From the NCBI RefSeq assembly GCF_001294575.1, contig NZ_CP012676.1, forward strand, positions 4,066,001 through 4,130,000: 64,000 nt of DNA. Direction: 5' to 3'. Each line of letters opens with the position of its first letter. Position 1 is the first letter of the stretch. Positions 10,681 through 19,272 of the stretch are shown one piece after another. A model generated the notes under the pieces. It had not been told where the DNA came from and did not search any database. It worked only from the letters and a program-made list of their open reading frames with translations. Source of the DNA: Pseudomonas versuta (GTDB lineage Bacteria > Pseudomonadota > Gammaproteobacteria > Pseudomonadales > Pseudomonadaceae). The position numbers and the translations under genes are program-made.

Positions 10681-11640
10681 ATGCCGCGTTCGCTGATTCG
10701 CAAAAACCCCAGTGACTTTAAAACCCTGCCGTTGTTTGTCGAGGCCACGCCCGAAGGGTTGAGCTACCAGGCGATCGGCAGGCCCCTGAACTTTGCACAA
10801 ACCTTGCAAAAACGCCGCCCGGTCAAGGTCGCCGACACCCAGAGGTTTTCTCTGGAGCTGGCCAACCTTGGCGTATCCGTTCGCCTGACGTTGAACTGGC
10901 AAGGCCGTGATTATTGGGTGCTGGTGCGCCAGCGGCGCCAGGATCGGGGGGACGTAGTACTCAAATTGATCTCGGGCTACGTACCTGCCCACGAGGTCAG
11001 CCTGCCCCTGCACACGGCCATCCAAGAAATTGCTGAAGAGTGTTTGCTTGAGACCCCGGAAGGCTGGCTCAGCGGACGCTTCAACGAAACATGGTTACCC
11101 GCGCCTTACGCCAGCGCACTGCATTATCGTGAAGCCCTGCCCTTTCGTCTCACGCCCTTGTCCGGCGCGGCCCGCCCCGTCCGCTGTGGCAGCCAGCCAT
11201 TGATCGAGCGCCCCAGGGCCTACGTGCACTTGCCGACGGCATCATTGCAGCTGATTTACGATTTACGCCTGGAAGTGCCCAAGGAAGCCAAGTCCCTGAG
11301 CCTGTTCCACGTCGACGAACGACTGGAGGGCGACCAACTGGTGGCACGGCTCGACCGCAAACGTGCAGACCTGTACCTGATGCCGCTGACTGACGGCCAG
11401 CCCTGTGCCGAGCTCTACACCCTGCACAAGGACCGGCTGCACAGTGCGAGCACGCGCGGCCTGTATCTGGCTGAGAGTTTTGCCCATCAGGAAGGCTGGG
11501 TGGTAAGCGATGAACGCATTAGCTGGAAGGACTGGCTCATCCAGCAAGGCTTGAGCGCGCCGGGCAAGGAATCGAGGCTCAAAAGCCTGACCGGCAAGGC
11601 ACGGCAGATATTCAGAAAGGTGGTGAAGAGAGAGGCATGA
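10681..11640 (+). CDS. Conserved protein with degenerate Nudix-like motif
   Basis: A 319-residue soluble protein with no signal peptide or membrane segment. I set the start at 10681 because a strong AAGGAG lies five bases upstream; an in-frame ATG at 10648 lacks one. Near residues 100-122 there is G-x5-E followed by QEIAEECLL, which looks like a Nudix box with two extra residues in the spacer and the leading Arg changed to Gln. Activity is therefore doubtful. It closes the operon with the FAD oxidoreductase and aldo/keto reductase, 41 nt after the latter. Homologues are sometimes labelled as metal ABC transporter ATPase, but I see no Walker motifs to support that. Confidence 0.75.
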   Translation: MPRSLIRKNPSDFKTLPLFVEATPEGLSYQAIGRPLNFAQTLQKRRPVKVADTQRFSLELANLGVSVRLTLNWQGRDYWVLVRQRRQDRGDVVLKLISGYVPAHEVSLPLHTAIQEIAEECLLETPEGWLSGRFNETWLPAPYASALHYREALPFRLTPLSGAARPVRCGSQPLIERPRAYVHLPTASLQLIYDLRLEVPKEAKSLSLFHVDERLEGDQLVARLDRKRADLYLMPLTDGQPCAELYTLHKDRLHSASTRGLYLAESFAHQEGWVVSDERISWKDWLIQQGLSAPGKESRLKSLTGKARQIFRKVVKREA

Positions 11641-11642
11641 CA

Positions 11643-11684
11643 CTGTAGGAGCGAGCTTGCTCGCGAGCAAGCTCGCTCCTACAG
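11643..11684. repeat. Perfect 42-bp REP palindrome
   Basis: Two 21-base arms (CTGTAGGAGCGAGCTTGCTC plus G, and its reverse complement) meet without a loop. The element lies between the convergent ends of the Nudix-like gene and hldE, one base after the stop at 11640 and 11 bases from the hldE stop. Confidence 0.95.
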
Positions 11685-11695
11685 AAGCGGGATCC

Positions 11696-13117
11696 TTACT
11701 GACCGCGGATTTTCTCGACAATCGCCGTGGTCGAGCTGTTTTCAACCAGCCCCAGCACTTTCACTGTACCGCCATAAGACGTCACGATATCGGCACCCAC
11801 CACCTGGTCGATTCCGTAATCACCGCCTTTGACCAGCACGTCCGGCTTGACCTGGGCCAACAGGTTTTCGGGCGTTGCCTCCGCAAAGCTGATCACCCAG
11901 TCCACAGCGCCCAGACCTGCCAATACCGCCATGCGCCGGTCAACGCTGTTGATCGGACGCCCGGGACCCTTGAGGCGACTCACCGAAGCATCGTCATTGA
12001 CCGCAACGATCAGGCGATCGCCCTGGGCCCGCGCTTGTTCCAGATAGGTCACGTGCCCGGCATGCAAAATGTCGAAGCAGCCGTTGGTAAACACTATTTT
12101 CTCATTGTGGGCCCGCGCATCATCGATGGCCAGCAACAGCTGATCGAGCTTCAGCACACCGCGCTCGGAACCCTCTTCGCGCTGAATCGCACGACGCAAC
12201 TCCGGCGCACTGATGGCGGCCGTACCCAGCTTGCCAACCACAATGCCGGCAGCCAGATTGGCCAGCGCCACGGCGTGGGGCAGCTCTTCGCCAGCAGCAA
12301 TCGCGGCAGCCAGGGTAGAGATAACCGTGTCGCCGGCACCCGTTACGTCAAACACTTCACGGGCGCGAGCAGGCAGGTGCATGGCCGCAAAGTCTGGACG
12401 CAACAGCGTCATGCCGTGCTCCCCGCGCGTCACCAGCAAGGCGCCCAGGTCCAGATCAGCCATCAGTTTGGCGCCTTTGGACACCAGCTCGGCCTCATCG
12501 GCGCAACCGCCAACGATGGTTTCAAACTCGCTGAGGTTGGGCGTGATCAGGCTGGCACCACGGTAAATCGAGAAGTCCTTGCCTTTAGGATCGGCCAACA
12601 CCGGAATGCCCCGGGCACGTGCGGCCTGGATCAATACCTGATGGTTTTTCAATGCGCCTTTGCCGTAGTCAGACAGCACCAGCACCTTGACGCCTTCAAG
12701 CAGGTTTTCAACTTCGGCACCCAACGCCTGCGCATCGGTGGCGAACGGTTCTTCGAAGTCGATACGCAGCAGTTGCTGGTGGCGACTCATGACCCGCAGC
12801 TTGACGATGGTTGGCTGGTGCGCAATGCGCTGGAACAGTGCCCGTACGCCTGCACCCTTGAGGCTATTGGCCAGACTGTCGGCGGCTTCGTCATCGCCGG
12901 TCACGCCCACCAGAGATGCAGGTGCGCCAAGAGCGGCAATGTTCAAGGCAACGTTGGCAGCACCGCCCGGGCGGTCTTCGATTTGCTCGACCTTGACCAC
13001 CGGCACCGGCGCCTCAGGGGAAATCCGCGAGGTTCCGCCATGCCAATAACGGTCGAGCATGACATCGCCTACCACCAAGACAGGGGCTTGATCGAATCGC
13101 GGCATGGACAACTTCAT
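11696..13117 (-). CDS. hldE: Bifunctional heptose 7-phosphate kinase / heptose 1-phosphate adenylyltransferase
   Basis: A 473-residue two-domain enzyme making ADP-D-glycero-D-manno-heptose for the LPS inner core. The N-terminal ribokinase-like domain (about 1-320) has GDVMLDRYW at the start and the catalytic DVTGAGDTV motif. The C-terminal nucleotidyltransferase domain (about 340-473) has TNGCFDILHAGH, containing the HxGH signature. The length matches full HldE, and no domain is missing. It lies just downstream of msbA on the same strand, separated by a REP hairpin. Its product feeds the heptosyltransferases waaC and waaF encoded further along. Confidence 0.97.
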   Translation of the reverse strand: MKLSMPRFDQAPVLVVGDVMLDRYWHGGTSRISPEAPVPVVKVEQIEDRPGGAANVALNIAALGAPASLVGVTGDDEAADSLANSLKGAGVRALFQRIAHQPTIVKLRVMSRHQQLLRIDFEEPFATDAQALGAEVENLLEGVKVLVLSDYGKGALKNHQVLIQAARARGIPVLADPKGKDFSIYRGASLITPNLSEFETIVGGCADEAELVSKGAKLMADLDLGALLVTRGEHGMTLLRPDFAAMHLPARAREVFDVTGAGDTVISTLAAAIAAGEELPHAVALANLAAGIVVGKLGTAAISAPELRRAIQREEGSERGVLKLDQLLLAIDDARAHNEKIVFTNGCFDILHAGHVTYLEQARAQGDRLIVAVNDDASVSRLKGPGRPINSVDRRMAVLAGLGAVDWVISFAEATPENLLAQVKPDVLVKGGDYGIDQVVGADIVTSYGGTVKVLGLVENSSTTAIVEKIRGQ

Positions 13118-13240
13118 GGAGAACCCACATACAAAATGAACAGAGGCGCGATATTAACACAGGGTGAACCCAGGTCAGTTCGCGGTATTAATGCAGCAAA
13201 TGAGAATTAGCCGAGGACTGCAAACTGCGGTCGACCTTAC

Positions 13241-13268
13241 TGTGGGAGCCGGCTTGCCGGCTCCCACA
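13241..13268. repeat. REP hairpin, GTGGGAGCCGGC subfamily
   Basis: A 12-bp perfect stem (TGTGGGAGCCGG with CCGGCTCCCACA) and a 4-base loop lie between the msbA stop and the hldE start. There is no T run, so it is unlikely to be a simple terminator. Confidence 0.9.
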
Positions 13269-13284
13269 AATCGGGCTGCCCCTG

Positions 13285-15093
13285 CTAGGCGATATCGCCC
13301 GAGGTCTGCGGAGCATCAAGACCCATCGAGTGCAGTCGGGCGTAGTAACCGTTTTGCGCCAACAACTGGGTATGGGTGCCGCGCTCGACGATTTCGCCCT
13401 GGTCCATGACCAGAATCATGTCGGCCTTTTCAATCGTCGAAAGACGGTGGGCAATCACCAGTGTGGTGCGGCCCTTCATGACGTGATCCAGTGCCGCCTG
13501 AATATGGCGCTCGGACTCGGTATCAAGAGCCGAGGTCGCCTCATCGAGGATAAGCACCGGAGCGTTTTTGAGCAGTGCCCGGGCAATCGCCAGACGTTGA
13601 CGCTGACCGCCGGAAAGCAGCACGCCGTTTTCCCCGACCTGAGTATCCAGGCCGTGTGGCAACTGCTCGATGAAGTCCATCGCGTAGGCATCGCGCGCGG
13701 CTTTTTCGATATCGGCACGCGGTGCACCGGCCAGGTCGCCATAGGCAATGTTGTTGGCAACGGTATCGCTGAACAGGGTCACGTGCTGGGTGACCTGGGC
13801 GATATGGCGGCGCAGGTTGAGCAAGCGATACTGCTCGATCTCAACCCCGTCGAGCAGAATTTCGCCCGAGGTGTGGTGATAGAAGCGCGGAATCAGGTTC
13901 GCCAGCGTCGACTTGCCACTGCCGGAACGCCCGACCAGTGCCACCATCTGCCCGGGTTCGGCCACGAACGATACATCCTTGAGTACCTGGCGGTCGGTAT
14001 CAGGGTATGTGAAGTTGAGGTTGCGTACATCCAGACGGCCCGTGACATGGTCACGTTCAATGGTGCCTGTATCCACTTCCGGTTTTTCGTCCAGCTGCTC
14101 GAAAATGCTTTCAGCGCCGGCCACACCCTTCTGGATAGTAGAGCTGACTTCCGACAGCTGACGGATCGGCTTGGGCAACAAGCCGGCCAGGGTGATGTAG
14201 GCAATCATGTCGCCCGCTGAGGCATCACCGCGCAGATAGAGCACCAGGAACATCAGAATGCCCATGGCGATATAAATGACCAGTTGCAGCATCGGCGTGT
14301 AAATCGCCCCGGTGCGGGTCATGCGCAGTTGCTTGTCCGTGTTGCTCTGGCTGGCTTCCAGAAAACGCTTCTGCTCGTAAGTCTCGCCGCCAAAGCTGCG
14401 CACGACGCGATAGCCCTGGATGGTCTCGGACGCTACGTGGGTCACATCACCCATTGCCACTTGGATTTTCTTGCTCTGTTTGCGGAATTTCTTGCTGGCG
14501 GTACTCACCATCACCGCGATCAACGGCAAGATTGCGATCATCACCAGCGTCAGCCGCCAGTTCATCCACAGCAATGAGGCAAACAGGAACACCACCGTCA
14601 TGCCTTCACGGATAACCACCTTGATCGCATCGGTAGCGGCACCGGTGACCATCGTCACGTTGAAAGTGATGCGCGAGATCAGATGGCCGGAGTTGTGCTT
14701 GTCGAAATAGCGGTTGGGCAGTACCAGCAGTTTGTTGAAAAGCTGGACCCGCAGGTCATGTACCAGCCCAAGGGACACCTTGGCCAGAAAGTAGTTACCC
14801 AGGAACGAGCCCAGGCCTTGCCATGCTGCAATCAGCACAATCAGTATCGGCACGGCCTGAAGCAGGCGAAGATCACGCAAGTAAGGGACGGTAGGAAACA
14901 ACACCGCATCCGGGTTGGACAGTCCGTCAACGAAATACTTGAGGATGTAACCAAGCATGGGTTGAGTCGAAGCGAAAATAAGGAACCCGACAATACTCAG
15001 CAGGAAAAGGCCGATGTAAGGTCGGACATAGCCTAAAAGACGCAGATAGATTCTTACGCTCGATTGGCTTTCGCTGGGGCTGGATTCAGTCAT
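13285..15093 (-). CDS. msbA: Lipid A export ABC transporter MsbA
   Basis: A 602-residue ABC half-transporter that flips lipid A-core across the inner membrane. The N-terminal six-helix membrane domain (about 20-330) is followed by an ATPase domain. That domain has Walker A (GRSGSGKST), the signature LSGGQRQRLAIARA, Walker B (VLILDEATSALD) and the switch His (IAHRLST). All catalytic motifs are intact. It is divergent from the waaL-type fusion gene and upstream of hldE, which fits a role in LPS assembly. Confidence 0.97.
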   Translation of the reverse strand: MTESSPSESQSSVRIYLRLLGYVRPYIGLFLLSIVGFLIFASTQPMLGYILKYFVDGLSNPDAVLFPTVPYLRDLRLLQAVPILIVLIAAWQGLGSFLGNYFLAKVSLGLVHDLRVQLFNKLLVLPNRYFDKHNSGHLISRITFNVTMVTGAATDAIKVVIREGMTVVFLFASLLWMNWRLTLVMIAILPLIAVMVSTASKKFRKQSKKIQVAMGDVTHVASETIQGYRVVRSFGGETYEQKRFLEASQSNTDKQLRMTRTGAIYTPMLQLVIYIAMGILMFLVLYLRGDASAGDMIAYITLAGLLPKPIRQLSEVSSTIQKGVAGAESIFEQLDEKPEVDTGTIERDHVTGRLDVRNLNFTYPDTDRQVLKDVSFVAEPGQMVALVGRSGSGKSTLANLIPRFYHHTSGEILLDGVEIEQYRLLNLRRHIAQVTQHVTLFSDTVANNIAYGDLAGAPRADIEKAARDAYAMDFIEQLPHGLDTQVGENGVLLSGGQRQRLAIARALLKNAPVLILDEATSALDTESERHIQAALDHVMKGRTTLVIAHRLSTIEKADMILVMDQGEIVERGTHTQLLAQNGYYARLHSMGLDAPQTSGDIA

Positions 15094-15199
15094 ATCACGC
15101 GGCGGTTAGTAAAAAAGGATGCTGACTTTATCACAGCTTCTCTGGTGTACTGCGTGCCGGTTGGGGTGAGGCCCCACGGGGTAGCAAAAACGACATTAA

Positions 15200-17110
15200 A
15201 TGGCCACTACGCTAGTATGGCTATCCAAAATCCGGAATGAATTTTACCGCATGCAATTCAGCTACTTAAGCTATTCAAAAAATCGGGTATTTGACTTTAT
15301 TTGCCTATGGCTGCTTCCCATTGGCTTTTTACTGCTTCTATCCGACCTTTATTTTTTGCCGGGACGCAGCATTCATCACAAGCTGTATTACGGTTTGTTC
15401 AGCATTCCTACCCTGATCGCAATCATCCTGCGCCCCAGGGAGCTCAAAGATATTCTGCGCGAGCCGCTGGTGCTCGGCTTTATCCTGCTTTCATTGTGGT
15501 CGATAGTCAGCCTGATCTGGAGCAACACTCAGGATGACTTCGTGGGGCTGGTGAGACCGGCCCTGCATATGTTGATGTTGTATTTCGGCTGCTCGTTAAT
15601 GGTCAAATACCGGGCAGACATCCTGCAGCCGCTGTTCTTTAGCGCTGCCATCATTGCCTTGATCGCCACCCTTTATAACCTGTGGGTATTCCTTCCAAAC
15701 TCGCCGGAAGCGCGGATGATCGGTGCGGGTGCATTCGACAACCCGCTGCTCAGTTCCCACGCTTTCGGCTTCTTTTGTATTTACTGGCTTGCACTGGGCA
15801 TGACCTGCAAGCGCGCATACGTGCTACTTATAGCTGCTCCCGCCTTTTTGATCATGTTCGCGGCGATACTGGCCACCGGGTCCAGAACGCCATTGGTGGC
15901 AGTCGTCCTGGCGATGGTCTGGCTCAGCTTTATTTGCTGGAACCGCCGTTCACTGGCATTGATCAGCATGCTGGTGGGGGGGGGCATCGTGGTCATGACG
16001 ATGTTCTCCGAGATGATTCTGGGCCGCGGCAGTTCGTTTCGCATTGAACTCTGGCAGATGGCTCTGGTGCTTATAGAGCAGCGTCCATGGATCGGCTATG
16101 GCTATGACGCCGCATTGTCACTGCAGCCGCAAGGCATTGATGAGATCCTGAGCGAACCGCATAACTTCGCCCTGGGCGTGCTGTATTACGTTGGCATTTT
16201 AGGCTTCCTGCCCTGGCTGTTCATGCAGGTGTGGGGGCTGTACAGCAGCTGGCGTCATCGTGTACAGCCGCTGTTTATCCTGGCTTCCGCCTGGCTGGTG
16301 TATGGCATTGGTGCGGGCCTGACCGAAGGCGGCGGATTAATACCAAGGCCGAAAGAACACTGGTACCTGCTGTGGATTCCTCTGGCCGTGATTGCTGCGC
16401 TCAATATCAATCTGCGCCTCAAGACCCTGCGCGGCAGAGCGGTTAACCGGCTTCCCGAACCGGCCTTCAAAACGCTTGAAGCCCATGCACAAGTGATTGA
16501 AGAGGACGGCCTGGGCCCCAAAGTCTTGCGCCTTGAGAACGGCAACTTCCTCAAGTTGTTCCGTGCCCGACGCTGCTATACCTCAGGCAGCTTCAACCCC
16601 TACTCCGAACGTTTTGCTGTCAACAGCGAGCGCTTGCAGGCAATAGGCATTCCGGCACCAAAAATTCTCGACCTGTATCTACTGACCGATGGCAGCAGCG
16701 CCGTGCTGTACCAGCCGCTGCCAGGCCAGACGCTGCGCCAGGTCATGCAGTCAATGGGCTCTGCCTCCGTGCGCCAGGCGCTGGTCGAACGCTTTGGCAA
16801 GTTCCTGGCCCAACTGCACGACAAAGGGGTTTATTTCCGCTCCTTGCACCTGGGCAATGTACTGTTGATGGACGATGGCGAGTTCGCACTCATCGATATC
16901 GCAGACATGCGCATTTACCCTTCACCGCTAAGAAATGCCTTGCGCCAAAGAAACCTGCGGCACATGCAACGTTACCCTGAAGACCGTCGCTGGCTGTTCG
17001 AAGAGCAACTTCCCGAGCTGCTCCAAGGCTACGCGACACTGGCTTCACCAACGGCTGTGGAGGGTTTGCGCCAGCAGGTTGCTGCGCTTACCCAAATGGC
17101 CAAAGTTTGA
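15200..17110 (+). CDS. Fusion protein: O-antigen ligase (WaaL/Wzy_C) plus kinase-like domain
   Basis: A 636-residue protein. The first ~410 residues form a multi-pass membrane domain with ligase signatures: the ATGSRTPLVA loop and EPHNFALGVLYYVGILG, whose His lies in the periplasmic loop typical of WaaL. WaaL joins O-antigen from undecaprenyl diphosphate to lipid A-core at the periplasmic face. Residues ~430-630 form a WaaP/InaA-like kinase fold with a candidate ATP Lys452 and metal Asp566. In the catalytic loop (YFRSLHLGN, 545-553) Ser548 replaces the usual Asp. The start is uncertain: the ATG at 15200 has no ribosome site, and the ATG at 15251 is an alternative. It overlaps the acyltransferase gene. 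Confidence 0.88.
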   Translation: MATTLVWLSKIRNEFYRMQFSYLSYSKNRVFDFICLWLLPIGFLLLLSDLYFLPGRSIHHKLYYGLFSIPTLIAIILRPRELKDILREPLVLGFILLSLWSIVSLIWSNTQDDFVGLVRPALHMLMLYFGCSLMVKYRADILQPLFFSAAIIALIATLYNLWVFLPNSPEARMIGAGAFDNPLLSSHAFGFFCIYWLALGMTCKRAYVLLIAAPAFLIMFAAILATGSRTPLVAVVLAMVWLSFICWNRRSLALISMLVGGGIVVMTMFSEMILGRGSSFRIELWQMALVLIEQRPWIGYGYDAALSLQPQGIDEILSEPHNFALGVLYYVGILGFLPWLFMQVWGLYSSWRHRVQPLFILASAWLVYGIGAGLTEGGGLIPRPKEHWYLLWIPLAVIAALNINLRLKTLRGRAVNRLPEPAFKTLEAHAQVIEEDGLGPKVLRLENGNFLKLFRARRCYTSGSFNPYSERFAVNSERLQAIGIPAPKILDLYLLTDGSSAVLYQPLPGQTLRQVMQSMGSASVRQALVERFGKFLAQLHDKGVYFRSLHLGNVLLMDDGEFALIDIADMRIYPSPLRNALRQRNLRHMQRYPEDRRWLFEEQLPELLQGYATLASPTAVEGLRQQVAALTQMAKV

Positions 17111-18312
17111 ACGTGGCGAGCGACAGCGTTCTCTGGGCGCTAATGGCCTATGCCCTGGCAGTGGCCACGTCCGGATTACTGCTGCGGTATTTCCCTGCAC
17201 TGCAGCGCCACCTCAGCCATCCCGGCCAAAGCCGCTATGCCAGTGTCGATGGCGTGCGCGGTTATCTGGCGTTCGGGGTGTTCGTACACCACATGGCGAT
17301 TATCTGGGTCTTTCTGCATACCGGGGTATTCAACGTGCCAGAGAGCACGTTTTACGCCCAGATCGGACTGGCAAGCGTGGCCCTGTTCTTTATGATCACC
17401 GGCTTCCTGTTTTGGGGCCGCCTGATGGAAAAGAGGCGCGACTTCGACTGGCTGGCCTTTGCCGTGTCACGGGTGTTCCGCCTCTACCCGCTGTATTTGC
17501 CACTGCTGTTACTAGTGATTTTCAGCGTGTTTTATATCCAGGGCTGGACCTTCAATGATGCCCCGCTGGAGGTGGCCGGGCAGATCCTGGGCTGGCTGCT
17601 CTTCGATCGGCCCGACATCAACCAGTATCCACAGACCGGCATCCTGATCTCAAACGTCACCTGGACGCTGAGCTACGAAGTGTTCTTCTATATGGCGCTG
17701 CCACTGTTCGGCATGGTGTTTCTGTACCGCCGCAGCTGGATGCAGACCGTACTGTGCCTGCTGGGTATCTACTTGTTGTATCAGCTGGTCGGCTGGGAAC
17801 ACTCGCTGAAAAAACACTTCCTGATGAGCTTTCTGGGGGGCGTGGCAGCGGCATACTGGATTCGTCATCCCGGGCTGCGGGCCTGGAGCCAGACGCACCT
17901 TGCGGGGATCATTGCGCTGGTTGCTTTGCTGGTGGTCGTTACGCAGTTTCAAAAAAGCTTTGCCGTCATGCCACTGGCGCTACTGACACTGGTGTTCTCG
18001 ATTATCGCCTCGGGCCACACACTGTTTGGCGCATTGACCTTGCGCAGCATTCGCTGGATGGGCGAAATCAGTTACAGCACCTACCTGCTGCACGGGTTCC
18101 TGATCTGGCTGATGATCCAGCGTGTGCCACTGTCATTGCCGTTCGACACCAAAGAACCACTGACCTTTGTGATGCTGGCGGCGCTGTGCTGTTGCCTGCT
18201 GATCATCATCAGCAGCCTGACCTTCCTGTACATCGAGAAGCCGGGCATGGAAGCCGGCAAAAAAGTCGTGCACTGGTTACGCCAGCGCGCACAGGCAAAG
18301 GCTAAAGCCTGA
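17107..18312 (+). CDS. Membrane acyltransferase, acyltransferase-3 (OafA-like) family
   Basis: A 401-residue protein with about ten transmembrane segments and the acyltransferase-3 pattern, including the early RGYLAFGVFVHH motif with the conserved membrane His and the later ISYSTYLLHGFLIW segment. Such enzymes move acetyl or other acyl groups onto surface sugars. It begins at a TTG at 17107 that overlaps the stop of the ligase fusion gene; a GTG at 17113 is the alternative. This coupling suggests acylation of O-antigen or core sugar. The acyl donor and acceptor cannot be read from sequence. Confidence 0.9.
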   Translation: MNVASDSVLWALMAYALAVATSGLLLRYFPALQRHLSHPGQSRYASVDGVRGYLAFGVFVHHMAIIWVFLHTGVFNVPESTFYAQIGLASVALFFMITGFLFWGRLMEKRRDFDWLAFAVSRVFRLYPLYLPLLLLVIFSVFYIQGWTFNDAPLEVAGQILGWLLFDRPDINQYPQTGILISNVTWTLSYEVFFYMALPLFGMVFLYRRSWMQTVLCLLGIYLLYQLVGWEHSLKKHFLMSFLGGVAAAYWIRHPGLRAWSQTHLAGIIALVALLVVVTQFQKSFAVMPLALLTLVFSIIASGHTLFGALTLRSIRWMGEISYSTYLLHGFLIWLMIQRVPLSLPFDTKEPLTFVMLAALCCCLLIIISSLTFLYIEKPGMEAGKKVVHWLRQRAQAKAKA

Positions 18313-18316
18313 CTGG

Positions 18317-18380
18317 TTGTAGGAGCGAGCGTGCTCGCGAGATCTTCGTCGTTGAAAAACTCGCGAGCTCGCTCCTACAG
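18317..18380. repeat. REP pair, GTAGGAGCGAGC subfamily
   Basis: Inverted arms (TGTAGGAGCGAGCGTGCTCG and CTCGCGAGCTCGCTCCTACA) flank a short AT-richer loop. The element sits between the convergent ends of the acyltransferase gene and the wapR-type glycosyltransferase gene. Confidence 0.9.
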
Positions 18381-18387
18381 ATGTGTC

Positions 18388-19272
18388 TTAGTCCTTTTCC
18401 AGCGGCGAAAAATACAACCGCCCCAGCCCGCGCCAGGTTTTCCCGGTCCAGTGCCTGAACGGAATCTGGGCCAACAGCTCCCGGGCCAGGGCGCGGTTGC
18501 GGTTCGCGGTTTTCAGGAACATGGAATTGAGAAACTTGTACCGCACCTCGTCATACAGCGGGTGATCGCTGAATAACGCATAGGTTTTCAGAATGCTGTC
18601 GATCATGAAACGGTGGTTTTTGTACGAGTTGGTTGCGTGCTTGCGATAGCGCGCCATCACCACGTTCAAGCCATCAATGAAATACCCGGCATGGGTGATC
18701 TTCAGCTCGATATACAAGTCTTCCAGGCGGATCTGCGGGTCGAACCCCCCCACCTTATCCAGCGCTTCGCGACGGATCATCAGGGTCGGAGCCGGCGGAT
18801 ACGGCTTGCGCTCAAGAAACATGTCTTCGAAATCGAGACGGCGAAACGGCACGTCACGGCGCTGACGCTTCTCCGGAAACAGGTTGCCATCGGCATCAAT
18901 CAACTCGATGTTACCCGCGCAAATCCCGACCTCGGGCTTGCCGTCCATGTAGGCGACCTGAACCGCAATGCGATCCGGCATCATGATGTCATCCGAACCG
19001 AAAGGCACAATCAGGCTGCCTTTGGCGCGGGCAATCGCGCCGTTGAGCGTGTTGGTCAGCCCCTGATTCTGCTGTACCCGAAAATCGAAACCATGGGCGT
19101 GCTGCAGGCGCTGAATGCGTTCCACGCTGTCATCGGGCGAGCCATCATCGATAACCAGCAACTCGATATTGGGATAGGTCTGATCCAGAACACTCTGGAT
19201 GCTTTGCTCGATATAGGGACCATGGTTGTAGGAGGCGATGATCACTGTCACCAGCGGCTGCGAGTCGGTCAT
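18388..19272 (-). CDS. wapR: Family 2 glycosyltransferase (WapR-like)
   Basis: A 294-residue GT-A fold enzyme with the GT2 start (VTVIIASYNHGPYI), a VIDDGSPDDS loop and a metal-binding acidic motif in PFGSDDIMM. By position, next to ssg, dnpA and mig-14, it matches WapR, the outer-core rhamnosyltransferase of P. aeruginosa. The sugar it transfers here cannot be told from sequence. Its ATG overlaps the ssg stop by ATGA, and it is the last gene of a six-gene minus-strand operon. Confidence 0.82.
   Translation of the reverse strand: MTDSQPLVTVIIASYNHGPYIEQSIQSVLDQTYPNIELLVIDDGSPDDSVERIQRLQHAHGFDFRVQQNQGLTNTLNGAIARAKGSLIVPFGSDDIMMPDRIAVQVAYMDGKPEVGICAGNIELIDADGNLFPEKRQRRDVPFRRLDFEDMFLERKPYPPAPTLMIRREALDKVGGFDPQIRLEDLYIELKITHAGYFIDGLNVVMARYRKHATNSYKNHRFMIDSILKTYALFSDHPLYDEVRYKFLNSMFLKTANRNRALARELLAQIPFRHWTGKTWRGLGRLYFSPLEKD

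Noticed and set aside
10681-11640. Metal ABC transporter ATPase, a label sometimes attached to this family
   Set aside because: No Walker A, Walker B or ABC signature motif is visible in the 319 residues.
15200-17110. Reading the C-terminal domain of the ligase fusion as an aminoglycoside-resistance phosphotransferase
   Set aside because: The fold is related, but the catalytic Asp is missing and the context is LPS assembly, so a resistance label would mislead.
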